Shown: piece by piece, positions 8,439-15,767 of the stretch
Layout of the letters: every line of letters begins with the position of its first letter
Position numbering within the stretch: position 1 is the first letter of the stretch
Assembly: GCF_048595755.1 (NCBI RefSeq)
Contig: NZ_CP184360.1
Span: forward strand, 1,426,001 to 1,490,000
Direction of reading: 5' to 3'
Source: Luteococcus sp048595755
GTDB lineage: Bacteria; Actinomycetota; Actinomycetes; Propionibacteriales; Propionibacteriaceae
Length of the DNA: 64,000 bases
The notes under the pieces: generated by a model
Seen by the model: the letters and a program-made list of their open reading frames with translations, nothing else
Told to the model about the DNA's origin: nothing
The model's database searches: none
Made by a program: the position numbers and the translations under genes

Positions 8439-9410
8439 TCACTCGTTGCGCCAGTGCGGGATCTGCGGCGGCGCGGTGCGCGCCAGCTGCTCGCGAATGT
8501 CGATCAGCCGCTTGGCGTGCTCCTGCAGCTGCAGGTCTTCGGGCAGCTTCGGATTCCAGGAGCGCACGTGACGCTTGTGGGTGCCGGTGTGGTCCAGCGC
8601 CACCAGCACCATCAGGCAGTGGGTGGTCAGCTCCAACTCTTCCTGCATGGGATCGCCGGAACGCACGTGGACGCTGACGTGCATCGAGCTGTGCCCGGTG
8701 TGGATCAGGCGGGCCTCCACCTCGACCAGGTGGCCGATGTGGATCGGGCGGTAGAAGCGCACCCCGCCGGCGAAGACGGTGATCGCGGGGCCCTGGTGCC
8801 AGGTCTCGGCAACCAGATTGGCTGCTTCGTCGATCCACTCCATCACGATGCCGCCGTGCACCTTGCCGCCCCAGTTGACGTCCTGCGGCTTGGCCAGGAA
8901 GCGCAGCGTGCGCTGCAGCGCCTCGGTCTGGTCTGTGTAGACCTGTTGCGCCATGTCCTCCTCGATCGCCTTTCGGCCGTCGATGCGGCGAATGGCGATC
9001 TCCTGCTGCTCGCGCTCCCAGTCGTCCTCGGCCTCGAACTTGGGAACCTCCACGGAGGTGCCCTTGCCGTCGGTGGCGACGAAGATCATCAGGCACTGGC
9101 AGGTGATGTCCAGCTCGCCGGTGCGCGGATTGCCCGAGCTGACGGTGCACACGATGTGCATCGAGCTGCGGCCGGTGTGGACGATGCGGGCCTGCACCTC
9201 CACCAGCTCACCGACGTGCACCGGGCGCTTGAAGCGGATGTTGCCCACATAGGCGGTCACGCAGTAGCGGCCGCTCCAAGCCACGGCTTCGGCATAGCCC
9301 GCCTTGTCGATCCAGGCCAGCACGGTGCCGCCCTCCACCGTTCCCTTCTGGTTCCCCTCCATCGGTGCGGCGAGGAATCGAAGGGTGGAGTGGCGTTGGG
9401 TTCCTGGCAT
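8439..9410 (-). CDS. Acyl-CoA thioesterase with two hotdog domains
   Basis: A 323-residue double-hotdog acyl-CoA hydrolase related to the YciA/ACOT7 group. Each half carries an equivalent motif set: first GGTVLAWIDKAGYAEA and VGNIRFKRPVHVGELVEV, then GGIVMEWIDEAANLVAE and GGVRFYRPIHIGHLVEV. The conserved Asp in each WID motif is the expected catalytic acid. The ATG at 9410 (MPGTQR) was preferred to an upstream GTG at 9461 because family similarity begins there. It is divergent from the PaaJ-type thiolase, with a PaaR-type operator in between, so it is probably part of the paa regulon and may release CoA from stalled acyl-CoA intermediates. That role is inferred. Confidence 0.82.
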   Translation of the reverse strand: MPGTQRHSTLRFLAAPMEGNQKGTVEGGTVLAWIDKAGYAEAVAWSGRYCVTAYVGNIRFKRPVHVGELVEVQARIVHTGRSSMHIVCTVSSGNPRTGELDITCQCLMIFVATDGKGTSVEVPKFEAEDDWEREQQEIAIRRIDGRKAIEEDMAQQVYTDQTEALQRTLRFLAKPQDVNWGGKVHGGIVMEWIDEAANLVAETWHQGPAITVFAGGVRFYRPIHIGHLVEVEARLIHTGHSSMHVSVHVRSGDPMQEELELTTHCLMVLVALDHTGTHKRHVRSWNPKLPEDLQLQEHAKRLIDIREQLARTAPPQIPHWRNE

Positions 9411-9517
9411 CTCGGCTGCTTTCTCGGGTTTGTGAAGGTGCTCGGGTCTGGTGTGGCACACAGTCTGTCGATTTCGGTGGCAACCGGCAAGAGCGTGTTC
9501 AACGTGCCGGAAAGTCC

Positions 9518-9546
9518 TTGCTAAGTGACCGAACGTTCGTTAAGTT
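9518..9546 (+). promoter_or_regulatory. Thiolase promoter with PaaR-type operator (site A)
   Basis: TTGCTA (9518-9523) and TAAGTT (9541-9546) form -35 and -10 boxes with a 17-base spacer. The spacer contains the palindrome CGAACGTTCG (9530-9539). A repressor bound here would block RNA polymerase directly. The core GAACGTTC is shared with four other sites in the phenylacetate region. Confidence 0.65.
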
Positions 9547-9579
9547 TGTCTCGATTTTCGGCTGCGAGGAGGCAGACAC

Positions 9580-10797
9580 ATGACCGACACCACCGCCCCC
9601 CAGGCCTTCTTGGTCTCGGGCAAGCGCACCCCGGTGGGCCGCTACGGTGGCGCGCTGTCCAGCGTGCGCCCCGATGACCTGGCCGCCTTGACCATCAAGG
9701 CCGTCGTCGAGGACGCCGGGCTGGATCCGGCCGTCGTCGACGAGGTGATCCTGGGCAATGCGAATGGCGCGGGCGAGGAGAATCGCAATGTCGCCCGGAT
9801 GGCCTGGCTGCTCGCGGGCTTCCCCGACACCGTGCCCGGCATCACCGTGAACCGGCTGTGTGCCTCCGGCATGAGCGCCATCGGGCTCGCCACCGCCATG
9901 GTGCAGTCCGGACAGGCCGAGGTCGTCGTCGCCGGCGGCGTCGAGAGCATGTCGCGCGCCCCCTGGGTGCAGGCCAAGCCCACCACCGCCTTCGCCAAGC
10001 CGGGGGAGAGCTTCGACACCTCCATCGGCTGGCGCTTCATCAACCCCGTCTTCGCCGCGCAGGACAAGATGACCTTCTCGATGCCGGAGACCGCCGAGGA
10101 GGTGGCCCGCGTAGACGAGATCAGCCGTGAGGACGCCGACGCCTTCGCCGTGCGTTCCCACGAGCTCGCGATCGCCGCCATCGAGGCCGGCCGTTTCGAG
10201 CCGGAGATCGCCCCCGTCCCGATCACCGACCGCAAGGGCAAGGTCACCATGGTGGACACCGACGAGGGTCCCCGCCCGGGCACCTCGATGGAGGTGCTCG
10301 CCAAGCTCAAGCCCGTCGTCAAGGACGGCTCCGTGGTCACCGCGGGCAACGCCTCCAGCCTCAACGACGGTGCCTCGGCCGTCATCGTCGCCAGCCAGGC
10401 TGCCATCGAGAAGTACGGCCTCAAGGCCCGCGCCCGCGTCGTGCAGGTCACCGCCGCCGGCGTTCCGGCCCCCATCATGGGCATCGGCCCGGTGCCCGCA
10501 ACCGAGAAGGCCCTCGAGCGGTCCGGCTGGACCTTGGACAGCATCGGCGCCGTCGAGCTCAACGAGGCCTTCGCCAGCCAGTCGCTGGCCTGCGTGCGCC
10601 GCCTCGGCCTGAATCCCGAGATCGTCAACCGCGACGGCGGCGCCATCGCCCTTGGCCACCCGCTCGGCTCGTCGGGCTCTCGGATCACCGTCACCCTGAT
10701 GGGCCGGATGGAGCGCGAGGACGCCGACCGCGGCCTGGCCACCATGTGCGTCGGCGTCGGTCAGGGCACCGCCATCCTGCTGGAGCGTGTGAAGTGA
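9580..10797 (+). CDS. paaJ: 3-oxoadipyl-CoA / 3-oxo-5,6-dehydrosuberyl-CoA thiolase (PaaJ type)
   Basis: A 405-residue class II thiolase. Catalytic Cys94 lies in NRLCASGMSAIG, the His in ALGHPLGSSGSR and the second Cys in MCVGVGQGTA. In phenylacetate degradation the enzyme cleaves 3-oxo-5,6-dehydrosuberyl-CoA and later 3-oxoadipyl-CoA to acetyl-CoA plus a shortened acyl-CoA. The assignment rests on context: it opens a three-gene operon with hydratase and dehydrogenase genes next to the paa genes and carries the same operator. A generic acetyl-CoA acyltransferase (fadA/pcaF) is the alternative. Its stop overlaps the GTG of the next gene. Confidence 0.82.
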   Translation: MTDTTAPQAFLVSGKRTPVGRYGGALSSVRPDDLAALTIKAVVEDAGLDPAVVDEVILGNANGAGEENRNVARMAWLLAGFPDTVPGITVNRLCASGMSAIGLATAMVQSGQAEVVVAGGVESMSRAPWVQAKPTTAFAKPGESFDTSIGWRFINPVFAAQDKMTFSMPETAEEVARVDEISREDADAFAVRSHELAIAAIEAGRFEPEIAPVPITDRKGKVTMVDTDEGPRPGTSMEVLAKLKPVVKDGSVVTAGNASSLNDGASAVIVASQAAIEKYGLKARARVVQVTAAGVPAPIMGIGPVPATEKALERSGWTLDSIGAVELNEAFASQSLACVRRLGLNPEIVNRDGGAIALGHPLGSSGSRITVTLMGRMEREDADRGLATMCVGVGQGTAILLERVK

Positions 10798-11642
10798 GCG
10801 CCGCGACGAACCCCGGGGCCTCGACAAGCTCGGCCGCCGAGAGGCACACGATCCCCGAGCCCGTCGTACCCACGATCCCCGAGCCTGTCGACGGGTGGAC
10901 CGCGCTCAGCCTGGAGGAGCGCGACGACCGCCTCGTCGTCCGCCTCGACCGCCCCGAGCTGCGCAATGCGATCGACCAAACCATGGTCGACGAGCTGCAC
11001 GCCGTCTGCGCCCACCTGGAGCAGCACCCCAAGGTGCTGATCCTCACCGGCACCACGATCAACGGCAAGGGCATCTTCGCCTCCGGCGCGGACATCGCCC
11101 AGCTGCGTGAACGCCGCCGCGAGGACGCGCTGGCCGGCATCAACTCACAACTCTTCGCCCGGATCGCCAGGCTCCCCATGCCCGTCATCGCCGCCCTCGA
11201 CGGCTGGACCCTCGGCGGCGGCGCCGAACTGGCCTATGCCGCCGACTTCCGTATCGCCACCCCGCACGTCAAGATCGGCCAGCCCGAGACCAACCTGGGC
11301 ATCAGTGCCGCCGCCGGCGCCCTGTGGCGGCTCAAGGAACTCGTCGGGGAGCCACTCGCCAAGGAACTCGTGCTCGCCGGGCGCATCCTGGACGCCGACG
11401 AGGCGTTGGCCTGCCACCTGGTGACCGAGCTGCACCCCAGCGAAGAACTGCTCGACGCCGCCCACGCCCTGGCCGACCGGATCGGCAAGCAGGACCCGCT
11501 GGCGGTGCGCATCAGCAAGGCCGTCTTCCACATGCCCGCCGACGCCCACCCGATGGTCGACCAGCTCGCCCAGGCCGTGCTCTTCGAGAGCCAGGCGAAG
11601 TTCGACCGCATGCAGGCCTTCCTCGACCGAAAGAAGCGGTGA
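10794..11642 (+). CDS. paaF: Enoyl-CoA hydratase (PaaF type) with repeat-encoded N-terminus
   Basis: A 282-residue crotonase-family enzyme, probably hydrating 2,3-dehydroadipyl-CoA. The oxyanion-hole region is IFASGADIAQL and the second site is DGWTLGGGAELAYAADF; the two candidate catalytic Glu are in GGAELAYA and GQPETNLGI. The GTG at 10794 overlaps the thiolase stop (GTGA), and there is no other start until well inside the fold. As a result the first 35 or so residues (rich in Ser, Ala, Pro and Glu) are encoded by a dispersed palindromic repeat at 10815-10895 that also occurs at 57509. This extension is unlike other crotonases. The role is inferred from the operon. Confidence 0.8.
   Translation: MSAATNPGASTSSAAERHTIPEPVVPTIPEPVDGWTALSLEERDDRLVVRLDRPELRNAIDQTMVDELHAVCAHLEQHPKVLILTGTTINGKGIFASGADIAQLRERRREDALAGINSQLFARIARLPMPVIAALDGWTLGGGAELAYAADFRIATPHVKIGQPETNLGISAAAGALWRLKELVGEPLAKELVLAGRILDADEALACHLVTELHPSEELLDAAHALADRIGKQDPLAVRISKAVFHMPADAHPMVDQLAQAVLFESQAKFDRMQAFLDRKKR
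10815..10895. repeat. Dispersed palindromic repeat, copy 1 (inside paaF 5' end)
   Basis: The first 25 bases (10815-10839, containing CCTCGACAAGCTCGG) are identical to 57509-57533. The right end, CCCCGAGCCTGTCGACGGG, is the inverted counterpart and matches 57561-57579 with two differences. CCTCGACAAGCTCGG and CCGAGC(T/C)TGTCGA(G/C)G form the inverted termini. An internal ATCCCCGAGCC(C/T)GTCG unit is duplicated here. The element is translated in frame as part of the hydratase. Confidence 0.75.
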
Positions 11643-11643
11643 C

Positions 11644-12513
11644 ATGACAGACAATGCCATGACTGACATCCAGGTTCCTGGCCGCGTGGGCGTGCTCGGC
11701 GGCGGCCAGATGGGCTCCGGCATCGCCCACGGCTTCCTGGCCAGTGGCGCCCGGGTCGTCGTCGTCGAGCGTGATCAGGCCAGCGCCGACGCCGCCCGCG
11801 AGCGCGTCCTCAAGGCCGTCGCCGCCTCCCTCGAGCGCGGCAAGATCTCCGGCGAGCTCGACGAGTGGGCCGGCAAGCTGTCCGTCGCCGTCGGCTACGA
11901 CGCCTTCCGTGACTGCGACCTGGTCGTCGAGGCCGTCCCCGAGGTCTGGGAGCTCAAGGTCAGCTCGCTGACCGGGGTGGAGAAGGTGCTCCGCCCCGAT
12001 GCCTGGCTCGCCAGCAACACCTCGTCGATGAGCATCGACGGTCTGGCCGAGCAGTTGCAGCGCCCCGAGCGTTTCTGCGGCCTGCACTTCTTCAACCCCG
12101 TCCCCGCCTCCAAGCTCGTGGAGGTGGTCATCGGCAACCAGACGGGCGACGAACTGAAGGCCCTCGCCAGCCAGTGGGTCGAAGGCCTCGGCAAGACCGC
12201 CGTCGTGGTCACCGATGCCCCCGGCTTCGCCAGTTCCCGGTTGGGGGTCTGCATCGCGCTGGAGGCCATCCGGATGGTGGAGGAGGGTGTCGCGGAGCCC
12301 AAGGCCATCGACGACGCCATGGTGCTGGGTTACAAGTTCCCGATCGGCCCGCTGGCACTCACCGACCTCGTCGGCCTCGATGTGCGGCTGGGCATCGCCG
12401 AATACCTGGAGAGCAAGCTGGGGGAGCGCTTCGCACCGCCGCAGCTGATGCGCGACATGGTGGACCGCGGTGAACTGGGCAAGAAGGCCGGCAAGGGCTT
12501 CTACGCGTATTGA
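11644..12513 (+). CDS. paaH: 3-hydroxyacyl-CoA dehydrogenase (PaaH type)
   Basis: A 289-residue NAD-dependent short 3-hydroxyacyl-CoA dehydrogenase. The N-terminal Rossmann fold is clear from GVLGGGQMGSGIAHGFLASG (residues 16-35) and the acidic VVVVERD that follows. The family block CGLHFFNPVPASKLVEVV lies in the middle and the C-terminal helical domain starts near VVTDAPGFASSRLG. It is expected to oxidise 3-hydroxyadipyl-CoA to 3-oxoadipyl-CoA. It follows the hydratase by one base, giving a thiolase-hydratase-dehydrogenase operon. An internal ATG at 11659 is an alternative start. A generic 3-hydroxybutyryl-CoA dehydrogenase cannot be excluded from sequence alone. Confidence 0.85.
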   Translation: MTDNAMTDIQVPGRVGVLGGGQMGSGIAHGFLASGARVVVVERDQASADAARERVLKAVAASLERGKISGELDEWAGKLSVAVGYDAFRDCDLVVEAVPEVWELKVSSLTGVEKVLRPDAWLASNTSSMSIDGLAEQLQRPERFCGLHFFNPVPASKLVEVVIGNQTGDELKALASQWVEGLGKTAVVVTDAPGFASSRLGVCIALEAIRMVEEGVAEPKAIDDAMVLGYKFPIGPLALTDLVGLDVRLGIAEYLESKLGERFAPPQLMRDMVDRGELGKKAGKGFYAY

Positions 12514-12604
12514 TGGCAAGGGGGGGCGACCCCCTTGGATCCCCGGGCCCCCGGGCCCCCGGGCCCCCGTGCGCTTCGCTCCTCGCGGGCTCGGACATGA
12601 CTTC

Positions 12605-12632
12605 GGGCCCGTCAGCAGGTGCTGGCGGGCCC
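12605..12632. terminator. Stem-loop after the thiolase-hydratase-dehydrogenase operon
   Basis: GGGCCCGTCAGC (12605-12616) pairs with GCTGGCGGGCCC (12621-12632) around a 4-base loop, with one G-T pair. No T-tract follows. It lies about 90 bases after the paaH stop and probably marks the end of that operon. Confidence 0.5.
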
Positions 12633-12647
12633 GGGTGTCATGGACCT

Positions 12648-12823
12648 CATTCCCCGAATTGGTCCATCGGTACTCTGTCCGGCCTCATCCCCCGAAGTGG
12701 CCGGGATGCCCATCTCGTCCCCCGAGTCGATGGGCGGTGCCAGCTTCATCCCCCGAATCGGCTGACGGTCTGGGCTACCCAATCCCCCGAGAGGGTGGCC
12801 CTGCCGCTTCCCGAATCCCCCGA
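12648..12823 (-). repeat. Array of degenerate (C)ATCCCCCGA(A)(T)CGG motifs
   Basis: TCCCCCGA occurs at 12688, 12718, 12749, 12783 and 12816, with a variant (TCCCCGA) at 12651. Spacings are 30-37 bases. Only about 8-12 bases are conserved per unit and the sequence between is unrelated, so this is not a CRISPR. On the minus strand it reads TCGGGGGA, the same motif as at 2224-2366. Confidence 0.5.
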
Positions 12824-12931
12824 TCCGTTCTGCGGCGTTGACTCAACGATCGCGGTTTTGGAAGGTGAACACAACCTCACCGCATGAATCTTCCAGTCGG
12901 ATCAGGTTTCGCACAGTTTGCCCCCAGGATT

Positions 12932-12995
12932 TGTCCCCTGATCACGTGTCATGCTCAGCCTGACAAGGGGATTCATGTCACGTGATCAGGGGACA
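12932..12995. repeat. 17-bp perfect inverted repeat, IS-end-like (copy B)
   Basis: TGTCCCCTGATCACGTG (12932-12948) is the exact inverse of 12979-12995, with a 30-base centre; pairing continues after one mismatch for four more bases. The 64-bp unit begins TGT and ends ACA, as in many insertion-sequence ends, and could be a miniature element, abutted ends of a lost IS, or a large protein-binding palindrome. One arm recurs, with 15 of 17 bases, at 2122-2138. Confidence 0.6.
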
Positions 12996-13004
12996 CGGAG
13001 CTCC

Positions 13005-13427
13005 TCAGTCGCCGGGAAGCAGCATGTTGGTGATCCGGAAGGTGCTCAACAGGCGGCCCTGCTCGTCGGTGATGTCCACCTGGTGGCAGTCCAGCGTGCG
13101 GCCCAGCTTCACCGGGATGGCGGTGGCGGTGACGAAGCCTTCGCGGGCCGAGCGCAGGTGGGTGGCGGCGACGTCGACGCCGACGCACTTCATGCCGTGC
13201 GTGCTGGCATGGATCAGGGCGGCCCAGGAGCCGGCGGCCTCCCCGAGGCTCAACATGGCGCCACCGTGCAGCAGGCCGAGAGACTGCCGGTTTCCATCCA
13301 CGGGCATCCGCACGACAACCTTCTCCGGGCTCTCCTCCAGCACCTCGATGCCCATCTTCTCGTCGAGTTCACCAAGGATGATCCGCCAGGGTTCGTGGGG
13401 GCCGATGGCCGGGTTGGTGCTGCTCAT
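13005..13427 (-). CDS. PaaI-like hotdog thioesterase
   Basis: A 140-residue single hotdog-fold thioesterase. The PaaI/ACOT13-type signature is SLGLLHGGAMLSLGEAAGSW (residues about 49-68), with the conserved His-Gly-Gly and the acidic residue on the following helix, and VGVDVAATHLRSA later. It probably hydrolyses aromatic or ring-opened acyl-CoAs and so frees CoA from dead-end intermediates. It is divergent from paaZ, with a PaaR-type operator in between. The ATG has a good ribosome-binding site (GAGAGGG). A second PaaI-type gene lies upstream of paaK, so the naming of the two is ambiguous. Confidence 0.82.
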   Translation of the reverse strand: MSSTNPAIGPHEPWRIILGELDEKMGIEVLEESPEKVVVRMPVDGNRQSLGLLHGGAMLSLGEAAGSWAALIHASTHGMKCVGVDVAATHLRSAREGFVTATAIPVKLGRTLDCHQVDITDEQGRLLSTFRITNMLLPGD

Positions 13428-13506
13428 GGTGCCCTCTCGTTCGGTGGGTGGAATCGGGTGGGACGCCCTCTTGCGGTCCCGATGGCGCTCAGTCTACAGT
13501 CAAACT

Positions 13507-13522
13507 AACTGAACGTTCGGTC
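13507..13522. promoter_or_regulatory. PaaR-type operator (site B) between thioesterase and paaZ
   Basis: AACTGAACGTTCGGTC contains the shared GAACGTTC core (13511-13518) with imperfect outer arms (ACTGAACGTTCGGT). It sits in the 152-base divergent spacer and could control both genes. Confidence 0.6.
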
Positions 13523-13579
13523 TGTAAATGAGGTGGGCAGAGCAGTCCACCCCCCAGCTGCGAGAGGTGCCACAGCCCC

Positions 13580-15670
13580 ATGACGACGCCCCAGAGCCTG
13601 CCCATCGTGCCCAGCTACACCCGCGACCAGTGGTGGAACCCCGCCGCCGACGTGCGCGCCACCGAGGTCCTCGACGCCAGCACCGGTGAGGTCGTCGCCC
13701 GGGTCAGCACCGACGGCCTGGACATCGCCGCCGCCGTCGAGCACGCCCGCAGCGTCGGCCAGAAGTCCCTGGCCGAGCTGACCATCCACGAGCGCGCCCT
13801 GCTGCTGAAGGAGATTGCCGGCTACCTCAATGGCCGCAAGCAGGAGCTCTACGACCTGTCCTTCGCCACCGGCGCCACCCAGCGCGACCACATGAGCGAC
13901 ATCGACGGCGGCATCGGCACCCTGTTCACCTTCTCCTCCAAGGGTCGCCGCGAACTGCCCAATGCCAATGTCATCGTCGACGGTGCTCCCGAGGTGCTCA
14001 GCCGCGACGGCAGCTTCCTCGGCCGGCATGTGTACACGCCGCTGGCTGGCGTGATGGTGCAGATCAACGCCTTCAACTTCCCCATGTGGGGCATGTTGGA
14101 GAAGTTCGCCCCGGCCTTCATCGCTGGCGTCCCGACCATCGTGAAGCCCGCCACCCCCACCGGCTATGTCACCGAGGCCTGTGTGCGGATGATGGTGGAG
14201 TCCGGCAAGCTGCCCGCCGGCGCGCTGCAGCTGGTCTCCGGCTCCGCCCGTGACCTGCTGGACCACCTGGACATGCGGGACATGGTGGCCTTCACCGGCT
14301 CCGCCGCCACCGCCGGCAAGCTCAAGCTGCACCCCGCCGTCACCGAGCGCGGCTGCCGCTTCACCGCCGAGACCGACTCGCTCAATGCCGCCGTGCTGGG
14401 CCTCGACGTCACCGCCGACAGTCCCGAGTTCGACGCCTTCATCAAGGCGATCATGGTGGAGATGACCGTCAAGGCTGGCCAGAAGTGCACCGCCATCCGT
14501 CGCGTCATCGTGCCGCAGGCCATGGTCGAGCCCGTCGCACAGGCCTTGGAGTCAAAGATCAGCAGCAAGATCGTCGTCGGTGACCCGCGGGTGGAGGGCT
14601 GCACCATGGGGCCGCTGGCCTCGCTGGACCAGCGCGACGAGGTGGCCAAGGCCGTCGCCATCCTGGTGGAGGCCGGCGGCCGGATCGCCTTCGGTGGACC
14701 CGACGCCGAGCTGCCCCAGGCCAATCCCAACGGTGCCTTCTTCGCTCCCACAGCCCTGGTCTTCGACGACCCGTTCACCGCGGCCGTCAACGAGGTGGAG
14801 GCCTTCGGGCCGGTCACCAGCATCCTGGGCTATGCCGACACCCCCGAGGCCATCCGGATCGCCAATGCCGGTGGCGGTTCGCTGGTGGCCACCGTCTGCA
14901 CCCACGACCCGGCGCTGGCTCGCGAGTTCGCCGTCGGAATGGGCTCCCACCATGGCCGCCTGCACTTCCTGGACCGCGACGACGCCAAGACCTCCACCGG
15001 CCACGGCTCGCCGGTTCCGCACCTGGTGCACGGCGGCCCCGGCCGCGCCGGCGGCGGCGAGGAGCTTGGTGGCGTGCGCGCCGTCAAGCACTGCATGCAG
15101 CGCCTGGCCGTGCAGGGCAGCCCGGACCACCTCACCGGGATCACCGGCCTCTGGCACACCGGCGCCGCCACCCACAGCGTCAGCCGCTCCGACGTCGACG
15201 CAGGCAAGGGCAAGCACCCCTTCCGCAAGAGCCTGGCGGAGCTGCGGATCGGCGACCAGTTCCGCTCCGAGCTGCGCACCGTCACCCTGCAGGACATCAC
15301 GGATTTCGCGAATGAGACCGGCGACACCTTCTACGCGCACACCGACGAGGAAGCGGCGATGGCCAATCCCTTCTTCCCTCGTCGCGTCGCTCATGGCTAC
15401 CTGCTCGTCAGCTGGGCCGCCGGCCTCTTCGTCGACCCGGCTCCCGGGCCCGTCCTGGCCAACTACGGCCTGGAGAACCTGCGCTTCATCACACCCGTCA
15501 CCTACGACGACCAGATCCGCGTCACGCTCACCGCCAAGCAGATCACCCCGCGCGTCACCGACGAGTACGGCGAGGTGGCCTGGGACTGCGTGCTGCACAA
15601 CCAGGACGACGAGATCGTCGCCACCTACGACGTGCTGACGCTGGTCACCAAGACCTGGCCCACGGCCTGA
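13580..15670 (+). CDS. paaZ: Bifunctional oxepin-CoA hydrolase / 3-oxo-5,6-dehydrosuberyl-CoA semialdehyde dehydrogenase PaaZ
   Basis: A 696-residue fusion enzyme that opens the oxepin-CoA ring and oxidises the resulting aldehyde. Residues 1 to about 520 are an aldehyde dehydrogenase, with catalytic Cys303 in GQKCTAIRR and Glu264 in FTAETDSLNA. Residues about 545-696 are a MaoC-type (R)-hydratase, recognisable from DITDFANETGDTFYAHTDEE and FPRRVAHGYLLVSWAAGLF. This full-length two-domain form is typical of paa clusters and carries out both ring-cleavage steps. It starts at an ATG after site B and ends opposite paaR, with a long hairpin between them. Confidence 0.95.
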   Translation: MTTPQSLPIVPSYTRDQWWNPAADVRATEVLDASTGEVVARVSTDGLDIAAAVEHARSVGQKSLAELTIHERALLLKEIAGYLNGRKQELYDLSFATGATQRDHMSDIDGGIGTLFTFSSKGRRELPNANVIVDGAPEVLSRDGSFLGRHVYTPLAGVMVQINAFNFPMWGMLEKFAPAFIAGVPTIVKPATPTGYVTEACVRMMVESGKLPAGALQLVSGSARDLLDHLDMRDMVAFTGSAATAGKLKLHPAVTERGCRFTAETDSLNAAVLGLDVTADSPEFDAFIKAIMVEMTVKAGQKCTAIRRVIVPQAMVEPVAQALESKISSKIVVGDPRVEGCTMGPLASLDQRDEVAKAVAILVEAGGRIAFGGPDAELPQANPNGAFFAPTALVFDDPFTAAVNEVEAFGPVTSILGYADTPEAIRIANAGGGSLVATVCTHDPALAREFAVGMGSHHGRLHFLDRDDAKTSTGHGSPVPHLVHGGPGRAGGGEELGGVRAVKHCMQRLAVQGSPDHLTGITGLWHTGAATHSVSRSDVDAGKGKHPFRKSLAELRIGDQFRSELRTVTLQDITDFANETGDTFYAHTDEEAAMANPFFPRRVAHGYLLVSWAAGLFVDPAPGPVLANYGLENLRFITPVTYDDQIRVTLTAKQITPRVTDEYGEVAWDCVLHNQDDEIVATYDVLTLVTKTWPTA

Positions 15671-15697
15671 CCTGTTCTTCTGGGGTCTGTGGGCTGC

Positions 15698-15763
15698 AGA
15701 CGCTCGGGTTTCCGCGATCCGCTCGTGTTGCAACACACGCGGATTGCGGGAACCCGAGCGTCT
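15698..15763. terminator. Long bidirectional hairpin between paaZ and paaR
   Basis: A 13-bp perfect outer stem (AGACGCTCGGGTT / AACCCGAGCGTCT) continues inward with imperfect pairing through CCGCGATCCGC and GCGGATTGCGG to CGTGTTG/CAACACA. The whole hairpin is about 30 bp long in a 97-base convergent spacer. It probably terminates transcription from both sides; a small mobile palindrome is the alternative. Confidence 0.6.
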
Positions 15764-15767
15764 TGCG

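Larger units (their letters stand above)
12514..13004. other. Non-coding region with GC tandem repeat, hairpin, motif array and inverted repeat
   Basis: This 490-base gap between paaH and a convergent thioesterase gene has no credible gene. From left to right it holds a GGGCCCCC tandem run (12545-12568), a terminator-like hairpin (12605-12632), five TCCCCCGA motifs (12688-12823) and a 17-bp inverted repeat (12932-12995). The last two features recur in reverse orientation around 2.1-2.4 kb. Confidence 0.6.

Noticed and set aside
9499..10827. 442-residue minus-strand frame opposite the thiolase
   Set aside because: Same reason: shadow of paaJ, with low-complexity Gly/His/Asp content.
12648..12823. 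CRISPR array
   Set aside because: Only 8-12 bases are conserved per unit, spacing varies by several bases and no cas gene is present.
13505..15736. Long minus-strand frames opposite paaZ
   Set aside because: They lie antisense to a clearly recognised bifunctional enzyme and have the His/Gly/Val-rich composition of high-GC shadows.
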